A stretch of DNA of 64,000 nucleotides, from the NCBI GenBank assembly GCA_964036155.1, contig OZ038422.1, positions 13,787,201 to 13,851,200 on the forward strand, given 5' to 3'. Below the pieces are notes generated by a model. That model saw only the letters and a list, made by a program, of their open reading frames with translations. It did not search any database and had not been told where the DNA came from. This DNA comes from Diploscapter coronatus. Its lineage: Eukaryota; Nematoda; Chromadorea; Rhabditida; Rhabditidae. The position numbers and the translations under genes were made by a program. This document shows positions 1 to 11,408 of this stretch, piece after piece (within the stretch, counting starts at the first letter, position 1; each line of letters begins with the position of its first letter).

Positions 1-3000
1 GGATGGAGTAGTGGTCGACGTGGATGGCGTCTGAAATCGCCAGTCACACATTCGAAATGCAAAATGTCAATTTCGTCAGTACTACTTTGTTTTGAGTTAT
101 TCAGAAATTCATTCAAAAATGCAATGCTTACAGTAGTACTAGTCGATGGCGTTGTGGTCGAAGTCGATGGAGTGGTGGTCGAAGTCGATGGAGTGGTGGT
201 CGAAGTCGATGGAGTGGTGGTCGAAGTTGATGGAGTGGTGGTCGACGTGGATGGCGTCTGAAATCGCCAGTCACACATTCGAAATGCAAAATGTCAATTT
301 CGTCAGTACTACTTTGTTTTGAGTTATTCAGAAATTCATTCAAAAATGCAATGCTTACAGTAGTACTAGTCGATGGCGTTGTGGTCGAAGTCGATGGAGT
401 GGTGGTCGAAGTCGATGGAGTGGTGGTCGAAGTCGATGGAGTGGTGGTCGAAGTCGATGGAGTGGTGGTCGAAGTTGATGGAGTGGTGGTCGACGTGGAT
501 GGCGTCTGAAATCGCCAGTCACACATTCGAAATGCAAAATGTCAATTTCGTCAGTACTACTTTGTTTTGAGTTATTCAGAAATTCATTCAAAAATGCAAT
601 GCTTACAGTAGTACTAGTCGATGGCGTTGTGGTCGAAGTCGATGGAGTGGTGGTCGAAGTCGATGGAGTGGTGGTCGAAGTCGATGGAGTGGTGGTCGAA
701 GTCGATGGAGTGGTGGTCGAAGTCGATGGCGTCTGAAATCGCCAGTCACACATTCGAAATGCAAAATGTCAATTTCGTCAGTACTACTTTGTTTTGAGTT
801 ATTCAGAAATTCATTCAAAAATGCAATGCTTACAGTAGTACTAGTCGATGGCGTTGTGGTCGAAGTTGATGGAGTGGTGGTCGACGTGGATGGCGTCTGA
901 AATCGCCAGTCACACATTCGAAATGCAAAATGTCAATTTCGTCAGTACTACTTTGTTTTGAGTTATTCAGAAATTCATTCAAAAATGCAATGCTTACAGT
1001 AGTACTAGTCGATGGCGTTGTGGTCGAAGTTGATGGAGTGGTGGTCGAAGTCGATGGAGTGGTGGTCGAAGTCGATGGCGTCTGAAATCGCCAGTCACAC
1101 ATTCGAAATGCAAAATGTCAATTTCGTCAGTACTACTTTGTTTTGAGTTATTCAGAAATTCATTCAAAAATGCAATGCTTACAGTAGTACTAGTCGATGG
1201 CGTTGTGGTCGAAGTCGATGGAGTGGTGGTCGAAGTCGATGGAGTGGTGGTCGAAGTCGATGGAGTGGTGGTCGAAGTTGATGGAGTGGTGGTCGACGTG
1301 GATGGCGTCTGAAATCGCCAGTCACACATTCGAAATGCAAAATGTCAATTTCGTCAGTACTACTTTGTTTTGAGTTATTCAGAAATTCATTCAAAAATGC
1401 AATGCTTACAGTAGTACTAGTCGATGGCGTTGTGGTCGAAGTTGATGGAGTGGTGGTCGAAGTCGATGGAGTGGTGGTCGAAGTCGATGGCGTCTGAAAT
1501 CGCCAGTCACACATTCGAAATGCAAAATGTCAATTTCGTCAGTACTACTTTGTTTTGAGTTATTCAGAAATTCATTCAAAAATGCAATGCTTACAGTAGT
1601 ACTAGTCGATGGCGTTGTGGTCGAAGTCGATGGAGTGGTGGTCGAAGTCGATGGAGTGGTGGTCGAAGTCGATGGAGTGGTGGTCGAAGTTGATGGAGTG
1701 GTGGTCGACGTGGATGGCGTCTGAAATCGCCAGTCACACATTCGAAATGCAAAATGTCAATTTCGTCAGTACTACTTTGTTTTGAGTTATTCAGAAATTC
1801 ATTCAAAAATGCAATGCTTACAGTAGTACTAGTCGATGGCGTTGTGGTCGAAGTCGATGGAGTGGTGGTCGAAGTCGATGGAGTGGTGGTCGAAGTCGAT
1901 GGAGTGGTGGTCGAAGTTGATGGAGTGGTGGTCGACGTGGATGGCGTCTGAAATCGCCAGTCACACATTCGAAATGCAAAATGTCAATTTCGTCAGTACT
2001 ACTTTGTTTTGAGTTATTCAGAAATTCATTCAAAAATGCAATGCTTACAGTAGTACTAGTCGATGGCGTTGTGGTCGAAGTCGATGGAGTGGTGGTCGAA
2101 GTCGATGGAGTGGTGGTCGAAGTCGATGGAGTGGTGGTCGAAGTTGATGGAGTGGTGGTCGACGTGGATGGCGTCTGAAATCGCCAGTCACACATTCGAA
2201 ATGCAAAATGTCAATTTCGTCAGTACTACTTTGTTTTGAGTTATTCAGAAATTCATTCAAAAATGCAATGCTTACAGTAGTACTAGTCGATGGCGTTGTG
2301 GTCGAAGTCGATGGAGTGGTGGTCGAAGTCGATGGAGTGGTGGTCGAAGTCGATGGAGTGGTGGTCGAAGTTGATGGAGTGGTGGTCGACGTGGATGGCG
2401 TCTGAAATCGCCAGTCACACATTCGAAATGCAAAATGTCAATTTCGTCAGTACTACTTTGTTTTGAGTTATTCAGAAATTCATTCAAAAATGCAATGCTT
2501 ACAGTAGTACTAGTCGATGGCGTTGTGGTCGAAGTCGATGGAGTGGTGGTCGAAGTCGATGGAGTGGTGGTCGAAGTCGATGGAGTGGTGGTCGAAGTCG
2601 ATGGAGTGGTGGTCGAAGTTGATGGAGTGGTGGTCGACGTGGATGGCGTCTGAAATCGCCAGTCACACATTCGAAATGCAAAATGTCAATTTCGTCAGTA
2701 CTACTTTGTTTTGAGTTATTCAGAAATTCATTCAAAAATGCAATGCTTACAGTAGTACTAGTCGATGGCGTTGTGGTCGAAGTCGATGGAGTGGTGGTCG
2801 AAGTCGATGGAGTGGTGGTCGAAGTCGATGGAGTGGTGGTCGAAGTCGATGGAGTGGTGGTCGAAGTCGATGGCGTCTGAAATCGCCAGTCACACATTCG
2901 AAATGCAAAATGTCAATTTCGTCAGTACTACTTTGTTTTGAGTTATTCAGAAATTCATTCAAAAATGCAATGCTTACAGTAGTACTAGTCGATGGCGTTG

Positions 3001-5874
3001 TGGTCGAAGTTGATGGAGTGGTGGTCGACGTGGATGGCGTCTGAAATCGCCAGTCACACATTCGAAATGCAAAATGTCAATTTCGTCAGTACTACTTTGT
3101 TTTGAGTTATTCAGAAATTCATTCAAAAATGCAATGCTTACAGTAGTACTAGTCGATGGCGTTGTGGTCGAAGTTGATGGAGTGGTGGTCGAAGTCGATG
3201 GAGTGGTGGTCGAAGTCGATGGCGTCTGAAATCGCCAGTCACACATTCGAAATGCAAAATGTCAATTTCGTCAGTACTACTTTGTTTTGAGTTATTCAGA
3301 AATTCATTCAAAAATGCAATGCTTACAGTAGTACTAGTCGATGGCGTTGTGGTCGAAGTCGATGGAGTGGTGGTCGAAGTCGATGGAGTGGTGGTCGAAG
3401 TCGATGGAGTGGTGGTCGAAGTTGATGGAGTGGTGGTCGACGTGGATGGCGTCTGAAATCGCCAGTCACACATTCGAAATGCAAAATGTCAATTTCGTCA
3501 GTACTACTTTGTTTTGAGTTATTCAGAAATTCATTCAAAAATGCAATGCTTACAGTAGTACTAGTCGATGGCGTTGTGGTCGAAGTCGATGGAGTGGTGG
3601 TCGAAGTCGATGGAGTGGTGGTCGAAGTCGATGGAGTGGTGGTCGAAGTTGATGGAGTGGTGGTCGACGTGGATGGCGTCTGAAATCGCCAGTCACACAT
3701 TCGAAATGCAAAATGTCAATTTCGTCAGTACTACTTTGTTTTGAGTTATTCAGAAATTCATTCAAAAATGCAATGCTTACAGTAGTACTAGTCGATGGCG
3801 TTGTGGTCGAAGTCGATGGAGTGGTGGTCGAAGTCGATGGAGTGGTGGTCGAAGTCGATGGAGTGGTGGTCGAAGTTGATGGAGTGGTGGTCGACGTGGA
3901 TGGCGTCTGAAATCGCCAGTCACACATTCGAAATGCAAAATGTCAATTTCGTCAGTACTACTTTGTTTTGAGTTATTCAGAAATTCATTCAAAAATGCAA
4001 TGCTTACAGTAGTACTAGTCGATGGCGTTGTGGTCGAAGTCGATGGAGTGGTGGTCGAAGTCGATGGAGTGGTGGTCGAAGTCGATGGAGTGGTGGTCGA
4101 AGTCGATGGAGTGGTGGTCGAAGTCGATGGAGTGGTGGTCGAAGTCGATGGCGTCTGAAATCGCCAGTCACACATTCGAAATGCAAAATGTCAATTTCGT
4201 CAGTACTACTTTGTTTTGAGTTATTCAGAAATTCATTCAAAAATGCAATGCTTACAGTAGTACTAGTCGATGGCGTTGTGGTCGAAGTTGATGGAGTGGT
4301 GGTCGAAGTCGATGGAGTGGTGGTCGAAGTCGATGGCGTCTGAAATCGCCAGTCACACATTCGAAATGCAAAATGTCAATTTCGTCAGTACTACTTTGTT
4401 TTGAGTTATTCAGAAATTCATTCAAAAATGCAATGCTTACAGTAGTACTAGTCGATGGCGTTGTGGTCGAAGTTGATGGAGTGGTGGTCGAAGTCGATGG
4501 AGTGGTGGTCGAAGTCGATGGCGTCTGAAATCGCCAGTCACACATTCGAAATGCAAAATGTCAATTTCGTCAGTACTACTTTGTTTTGAGTTATTCAGAA
4601 ATTCATTCAAAAATGCAATGCTTACAGTAGTACTAGTCGATGGCGTTGTGGTCGAAGTCGATGGAGTGGTGGTCGAAGTCGATGGAGTGGTGGTCGAAGT
4701 CGATGGAGTGGTGGTCGAAGTTGATGGAGTGGTGGTCGACGTGGATGGCGTCTGAAATCGCCAGTCACACATTCGAAATGCAAAATGTCAATTTCGTCAG
4801 TACTACTTTGTTTTGAGTTATTCAGAAATTCATTCAAAAATGCAATGCTTACAGTAGTACTAGTCGATGGCGTTGTGGTCGAAGTCGATGGAGTGGTGGT
4901 CGAAGTCGATGGAGTGGTGGTCGAAGTCGATGGAGTGGTGGTCGAAGTTGATGGAGTGGTGGTCGACGTGGATGGCGTCTGAAATCGCCAGTCACACATT
5001 CGAAATGCAAAATGTCAATTTCGTCAGTACTACTTTGTTTTGAGTTATTCAGAAATTCATTCAAAAATGCAATGCTTACAGTAGTACTAGTCGATGGCGT
5101 TGTGGTCGAAGTTGATGGAGTGGTGGTCGAAGTCGATGGAGTGGTGGTCGAAGTCGATGGCGTCTGAAATCGCCAGTCACACATTCGAAATGCAAAATGT
5201 CAATTTCGTCAGTACTACTTTGTTTTGAGTTATTCAGAAATTCATTCAAAAATGCAATGCTTACAGTAGTACTAGTCGATGGCGTTGTGGTCGAAGTCGA
5301 TGGAGTGGTGGTCGAAGTCGATGGAGTGGTGGTCGAAGTCGATGGAGTGGTGGTCGAAGTCGATGGAGTGGTGGTCGACGTGGATGGCGTCTGAAATCGC
5401 CAGTCACACATTCGAAATGCAAAATGTCAATTTCGTCAGTACTACTTTGTTTTGAGTTATTCAGAAAATTCAGAAATTCATTCAAAAATGCAATGCTTAC
5501 AGTAGTACTAGTCGATGGCGTTGTGGTCGAAGTCGATGGAGTGGTGGTCGAAGTCGATGGAGTAGTGGTCGAAGTTGATGGAGTAGTGGTCGACGTGGAT
5601 GGAGTAGTGGTCGACGTGGATGGCGTCTGAAATCGCCAGTCACACATTCGAAATGCAAAATGTCAATTTCGTCAGTACTACTTTGTTTTGAGTTATTCAG
5701 AAATTCGTTCAAAAATGCAATGCTTACAGTAGTACTAGTCGATGGAGTGGTGGTCGAAGTCGATGGAGTAGTGGTCGACGTGGATGGAGTGGTGGTCGAC
5801 GTGGATGGGGTGGTGGTCGACGTGGATGGAGTAGTGGTCGAAGTCGATGGAGTTGTTGTAGATGTAGATGGCGT
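1..5874 (-). repeat. Higher-order exon-intron satellite: 21-nt coding units inside 164-248-nt units
   Basis: Each unit is one exon built of 21-nt repeats plus one 101-nt intron running from GTAAGC to TTTCAG on the minus strand. Unit lengths are 227, 248, 185 or 164 nt, that is 6, 7, 4 or 3 repeats plus the intron; one unit is 236 because its intron (5391-5500) carries a 9-nt duplication. Reading along the plus strand, repeat numbers per complete exon are 6,7,6,3,4,6,4,6,6,6,6,7,6,3,4,6,6,6,7,4,4,6,6,4,6,6,7. Every exon is a multiple of 21 nt and phase 0, so gain or loss of units keeps the frame. Long open frames on the opposite strand here (VVVEVDG and MEWWSKS repeats) are shadows. The array is cut by the left window edge. 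Confidence 0.95.
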
Positions 5875-8800
5875 CTGGAAAATGATCATTTGATTTTTTA
5901 ACTCGTTAAATATCTTGGCAAGTTTGTCGTTGTTTCATTATTTCACTACGAATGAGATATCATTATGAACCATAGCCAATTCTTATTAATTACAGAACAT
6001 GAAGAGAACTTGTACAGAAAAAATGGTTTTTTAATCAATCTTAGTCATAACAAATCTTTTATTCGTCGATTGAAAATTCGCTTCAAAGCAACTCATACAA
6101 TGATTTTCCTTCTTTCTCTCCTTCACGAAGAGGGAAGTATTTATGTTCTCTACCTATGCAAAAGATGGGGTTCAGGAAAAGACATAACATGTGTTCAATA
6201 GTAAAATTCATTTGGAAAAGGCGCAATACAAATAAAATAACCAAAAATTGTATTGATCAAATAGTAAGTTGGGTTTTTAAAAACTGGTATAAAATGTATG
6301 ATTTAGTTTAACCTTAATGCTACCCAAATTTATCGAGCTTTATAACATTTTTTTAATATAAATAATCACATGCTGTTTATGGGGTTAAATCATGAAATTT
6401 TTACCACGATTACCAATCAAATGCCGGTGATCGCTTTAAATAGGTAAATAACCTATCGATTATGACTTGAATTTCATCTCTGGTATTAGCTCTCCAAATA
6501 TCAGGCTTCAATCATCACATTCAGATATGCCTAGTTGAGTTATGGGGCACGATCAGACCGAGCTAACATATGACTGAGAAATATGACGTTTACTCTCACT
6601 GAATGACCCCAAAAACTGCTAAGTGGATATGCTAATTACCTTAATTATCTTCTGCATTTAATTTCCTTCAATTTCATGTATGATTTCCCTAGGTACTAAA
6701 TTTCCACTTGTCTTCAACAATATTCTCTAGAATTACTAGAGAAACTCATGGGATCTGAAGAAAATAGAGGTTTTTGAGATGTCTGATTCCAGAAATACGT
6801 CATAGACCCCTAAATCTCCCACCAAATCGACTATTCTATCATATCTTACTATTCTAGAAGTTTATAGGCGATTACATCCATCTTTCTGGCCACTGGGTTC
6901 ATTAATTTCCTCAAATACTATGCACCAACTGACATGATCCCATATAAGTGCGTCTAGCGCTCTGGAATACACCCGAAAGCGTACGGCTTTTATCTATAAT
7001 TTATCTAGGGCATCTGTTCTCCTAAAATTGTGGGTCGGGGACACGATCTGGATATGTGACGGTCAGCCATGGGGTCATTTTTTGATAATACCTCAAAAAT
7101 TCTCTATATTTGGGAAAGCACTGTTCGAAATAATGTACTCAAACATTAGAATACGACCTGTATTTCATCTACGGTGGCTATTCTCTAAATTTCACACCTA
7201 TTTAGGCACGCTACTTTGTGCTGTCTCCTAAAAAAGCAAAAGTGGACGGTGTTTACGCGGCACGCATTGAAACGAGCGAAAAGGAGGGGAATTTATTGTC
7301 GATCAGAAAAACGCAATTAAAGCAGCAAAAAAGTTAATTACACCCAATTAGCTCGTTCAAATATCAAAATAGAAACAATTTCGAAAATTTTGAGACCGAA
7401 CACACAGGAACTTGCCAGGAGAAGTACTCGAGGTGGGCCGGAATGTTAGGACGCTATTTTCCCCTTGAAATCGCCTGATTTCTGCTAAAATTTGTTTATT
7501 CTACGCGACTCCAGAATATTTCTGATGCTAAAATAGTTGAAGGACGTCAGTGGGCATCGATAGAATACGAAATTAGCCTGGAGCGCCACTTCTGAAACAC
7601 AGCAGGGGCGCGAGAACGTACAAACTTCTTATATAAGGGAAATTGACGTGGCGGATTCTGAAGTCCCCGCGCTGAGGATTCGTTCGAAAACTACCAGAAT
7701 TATTCAAAGACACCTCAAACTTGGATTATTTATCGATTTTTCGCATGTCACTTGCTGGTATTCAACGCAGGATTCAAAACGTACACCACCTAACTTACTG
7801 AACTTTTCGACTTTTTTTTTTTAACTAACTCGAATTTTTATCAATTTTGATGATTGACGATGCATTAGAATACCAACTAAACACTATAAAAGCTCGTCAA
7901 ATAATTTTTTCGAATAGTTCAGTCTATCGCAGACAATAAAACCGGAAGTGGACACAAATCAGGTCAATAAATTCGTATTCGCTGCAAACCGCGAATTTTC
8001 CTTGTTTCTGGAGTTTTTTTTGGGTTTTCGACGACTGTTCATGAAAATTAATATAATTTCACGTCAATTTGTTGAGAAACTTTCGCAAATACATGGTTAC
8101 ATGATTTTGAAAGATTTTTTGAACGTCGTTAATTTCGTATTCCGCGAATTGACTACTTTTGACACGATGTGTTTTTGTGAATACTCAAGCAATAGTCGAA
8201 GTTTTTACATCAAAATATTCCACAGGCCTTATATTCCAAAGTTAGCTTCCGTTTTAGTCAACCTGGCACTAAAATTTTTAAGAAATTTGGCGTCTTCGGA
8301 AAAGAATTAATTTTTAGCGCAAATTCGTCATTGTGGAGAGCTAAGTAGTGCGTTTCCAGGACTGAAACTTGGTTCATCTAGTTGACATGTACAGCATATG
8401 TAAACATTAGAAAAATCCTGCGAAGAGCAACTGAGATTCTGATAATCCGTGAAATATAAAAGAAGTCAATGCTGAGACGAAAGAGGGTGCAGAGAAAAAA
8501 GATTCCTAAAGGTAGAGAAAGAAATAGAGGAGCGAAAGGCACAATGCAAACTCGACGTCTCTAGCCTATTTCACAAATGAGTGATTGTTCAGTTTTCGTG
8601 TTTCAATTTTTTCTTTTCGGAAATGAATGCAGAACCCAATGACATATCCATTCATGGGTAAATCAGCGCGGTGGGGTCAGCTGGACAAAATTACTGGCGG
8701 CTCTTATATGCGAGTTTCAAAATATTAGTGATTCTACACACCCTTTTGCTTTTTAGGGGACGGGGAAAATATAAAGAGAAGGCGGTGTGCAACAAGATAA

Positions 8801-10439
8801 TTGTGTTTGGGTTATTATTCTACAAAAGTAGTTCTAATGAATGATGACGATCTTTTTTAGTCATCAGCAACAAGCCTTATCATTTCCAGAAAAATGGACG
8901 AAAATAAGAACGAACAAGTTCTAGCGGACGCGGAGAACAGCAGCAGCATGTGATATTAATGCGAGTGACAAATAGGATTATTTGAGTGAAAAGAAGCAAA
9001 TACTTACAGTGGTGCTAGTTGATGGAGTAGTGGTCGAAGTCGATGGAGTGGTAGTCGACGTGGATGGAGTTGTGGTCGAAGTCGATGGAGTGGTGGTCGA
9101 AGTTGATGGAGTGGTAGTCGACGTGGATGGAGTAGTGGTCGAAGTCGATGGCGTCTAAAATTGTCATGTTCGCAATATCAATGAAGGCAGAATGTCAATT
9201 TTTCATCAACACTACAGTTTGGGGTCAATTCAAACATTCAATTAATCAATTCGCGCTTACAGTAGTACTAGTCGATGGAGTGGTAGTCGATGTACTGGGA
9301 GTGGTTGTTGATGTCGTCGTTGTCATCGTCGTTGACGTTGTTGACTAATTACTTGATTATTCTCATTATTTATTTCAAACTTACAGTTGTGCTAGTTGTT
9401 GTTGGAATTTCGTAGAACGCTAAAGTTTCAATTATTAACTCTTGAAAACTTATGATTCACGCATTAATAATCAGTATTCCTTCTAAAATAACATTTCTTC
9501 ATAACTTCTACGAAATTATATTCAATGATAGAAAACAGAAAATTAACGATTTTTCTATTTATTAGTGATGCGAAAAAGTAATTGATAGAGCCTCCAAGCT
9601 TTGTCCCTTGCAACAATGCGTTTTTCGTAGAACTGTAGTGGTTTGAAATCACAAATTATTGAATGAAATATCCTTAAAATCTAAAAAAAGCCAATCTTGA
9701 TCGAATTATTTCGCAATTTATTAATATTCTTAATTTGGTCAAGCATCATTTTATCATTTGTTATACATAATATTTCTAATAAGAGCTTATTTGACTTACA
9801 GTCACAATAGAACACATTTCCTATAGCTGCATCATCGGGAGTTGCTGCGGCCCAGCCGAACTCTGTACAATCCAAGTCAGTTGTGATAGTTATATATGAA
9901 TTAGGGTCCGCAGGCAACTCATAGTAATACTAAATTACACTTTTTCTTACATATTTTTCATTGTCTTCGAAAAAGACTTGCTGAGGGGAGCGAGGCGCGT
10001 ATCCGCGAAGAGCATAATATGAAATACATAGTGTAGGGTGTAGAGAAGCAAAACGCGGCAGAACACAATAGTTAACGTCGCGGATACCCTTTTTTGCAAG
10101 TCTTTTTGGGAGACGAAAGAGAGTAAACGAAATCGAAATAAAGTTGTTATTTACTATCACTCACGTTATTATCAGGGTCATCTGGTGTTCTTGATCCTAT
10201 GAACGCTCCGCCCAATCCGGTACAGGAAATCGTCATTATTGAGCAGCCACTTGTTGTATCGACTATAAATGAAATATATATCATGAAAGGTTGGATACTT
10301 TTTATCTCTGATTTTGTTATTAGCTTTTAGTGATTATTAATACGCTTACTTGAGTATGTCATATAGCCTACAGAATCTCCGTCGTATTGAGGCGTAGTAC
10401 TTTCGATAGGAGGAGCACATGTATCGACACAGTCGCCGG
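1..10439 (-). CDS. Secreted mucin-like protein with C6-like domain and long TPSTSTT repeat tail (partial, both ends incomplete)
   Basis: Exons in transcript order: 10350-10439, 10165-10262, 9800-9929, 9385-9419, 9261-9344, 9008-9154, then the array 5728-5874, 5501-5626, 5265-5390 and so on to 132-257 and a cut exon 1-30. All junctions have GT donors and AG acceptors and all phases agree. The first three exons encode a cysteine-rich domain; the rest encode Thr/Ser/Pro repeats of the kind heavily O-glycosylated in mucins, so a secreted or surface-coat product is inferred. The 27 complete array exons give 148 heptads (1036 residues) inside the window. The visible 5' exon starts in phase 1 behind TTTCAG, so at least one upstream exon, presumably with the signal peptide, is missing. 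The 3' end lies beyond position 1. A 3.1-kb intron (5875-9007) separates the array from the older-looking repeat exons. Substrate or partner is unknown. Confidence 0.8.
5875..9007 (-). other. 3.1-kb intron of the mucin-like gene, no recognised content
   Basis: The stretch lies between acceptor TTTTCCAG (exon 5728-5874) and donor GTAAGT (exon 9008-9154). It is AT-rich. Open frames such as plus 5965-6201, 7028-7231 and 7948-8310 have no recognisable domain, no convincing splice context and, for the last, no ATG. Further small exons or a nested gene cannot be ruled out. Confidence 0.5.
9008..9419 (-). CDS. Thr/Ser-rich linker exons of the mucin-like gene upstream of the array
   Basis: Exon 9385-9419 (35 nt, phase 1 to 0) encodes the bridge from the cysteine domain. 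Exon 9261-9344 (84 nt) is an imperfect Thr-rich segment that ends in two heptads. Exon 9008-9154 (147 nt) is seven TPSTSTT heptads with more codon variation than the array exons. All are flanked by good splice sites (TTTAG or TAG acceptors, GTAAGT/GTAAGC donors). Their divergence suggests they are the older copies from which the array grew; that is an inference. Confidence 0.78.
9800..10439 (-). CDS. Exons encoding the cysteine-rich C6/DUF281-like domain of the mucin-like gene
   Basis: Three exons (10350-10439, 10165-10262, 9800-9929) join in phases 1-1-0-1. The translation contains GDCVDTC, then VGYMTYSIDTTSGCSIMTIS followed by C, later TDLDC and a closing FYCDC: seven cysteines over about 105 residues. 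The arrangement of a CxxxC start, a TYS-type strand leading into GCxxxTIxC, and terminal cysteines resembles the nematode C6 domain (Pfam PF01681, formerly DUF281), a family of extracellular proteins of unknown function. The family call comes from recognition of the pattern and not from a search. The domain is followed by a short bridging exon 9385-9419 ending in TTTSTT. Confidence 0.62.
9961..10119. repeat. Foldback (inverted-repeat) element in a mucin-gene intron
   Basis: The left end GTCTTCGAAAAAGACTTGC and a following GTATCCGCGA are matched in inverse order by TCGCGGATAC and GCAAGTCTTTTTGGGAGAC on the right. The element fills most of intron 9930-10164 and is probably a small non-autonomous (MITE-like) insertion. 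Confidence 0.6.
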
Positions 10440-11408
10440 CTGAAACCATGTGTAGACTTTTGTGAATTTCCATAATAAATCATATTTATTTGCGTAAAGA
10501 TATTTATAAATTGGCATAGTGATGATGGCTTCATTGCGTATAAAGAAGTAATAAATGATAAGTGATTATTATTGCAACCACTTTCTCATGTTCATTAATA
10601 ATCAGTCTGCGTAAAAGCAGGACACACGAAAGGAGAGAAAGAACAAAAAATCAATAACCGTAGTTTTCCGAAATTGATTTTTCTAATTTTTATATTCAGT
10701 TTTCTTCTACTTTTTTGTTATCATCAAGATACAGTATGTTCATGAAAAATTTGTTTGACAACCATTCAGAACTTCCCCTCAACGTTGTTATTGAAACTTG
10801 CATGTGCTTACGTGCTCGCTGAAACTTTTAGCATATTATTCATTACAGGTTGTACTTTTTTATACTATTTAGATATTTTATTTATTTTTGATTATCATAT
10901 TGTCGATGATCGATAACTTGAGACAAAATAAAAGAAACGTCTTTACTTCTCCCTTTACTTTGAACCCAAGAATGCGCAAGCAAACGATATTTGTTCATTG
11001 GACGATTCCTTTTATTTTCTCCTGTTTTTCTTTGTTACTTCATCAAAATTAACGGGATTTTCGCTAAATCGCTTAGCCAATAGCTTCTCCTATCGATAAT
11101 GATCAAAATTTATTGAATAATTATCGCTAATTGTCTTAATTTCTCGAAAAACGAGAAGAAAATACGAACAGATGCTCCTCGTCTGCGCGCATTTCGTGGA
11201 TCACAGGAGGCGAAGAAAGAAACTCGCTTCCCCTATCTCGTTTCAAATAGTCGGTTACTTACAATAACTATAAACAGAATTTTTTTGAATATTCAATAAC
11301 TTCAATAACTGATCAGCTCCCGATGAATTAAAATTGATCCTAATGTCTAATAACATTTATCGAGCATTTACAATAAACTTTCTTATGTATGAAAAATCCA
11401 AATTAGAA
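10440..11408. other. Intergenic or 5' intron region, no gene resolved
   Basis: The region lies between the first visible mucin exon and the stop codon of the orphan secreted-protein gene. The missing signal-peptide exon of the mucin-like gene should be here or farther upstream. I looked on the minus strand for an ATG followed by a hydrophobic stretch and a phase-1 donor and found no convincing candidate. Confidence 0.4.

Noticed and set aside
1..5874. Array considered as a CRISPR-like or plain minisatellite
   Set aside because: Repeat units are coding in phase with splice sites, variable parts are themselves 21-nt repeats, and upstream exons continue the same protein; no spacers of unique sequence exist.
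64..5893. Many plus-strand frames reading VVVEVDG or MEWWSKS repeats
   Set aside because: They are the antisense of the minus-strand TPSTSTT exons, are interrupted at every intron, and have no splice sites on the plus strand.
7948..8310. Plus-strand 120-codon frame with a TATA-like sequence upstream
   Set aside because: It opens with GTG and not ATG, has AT-driven composition and no recognisable domain, and lies within a large minus-strand intron.
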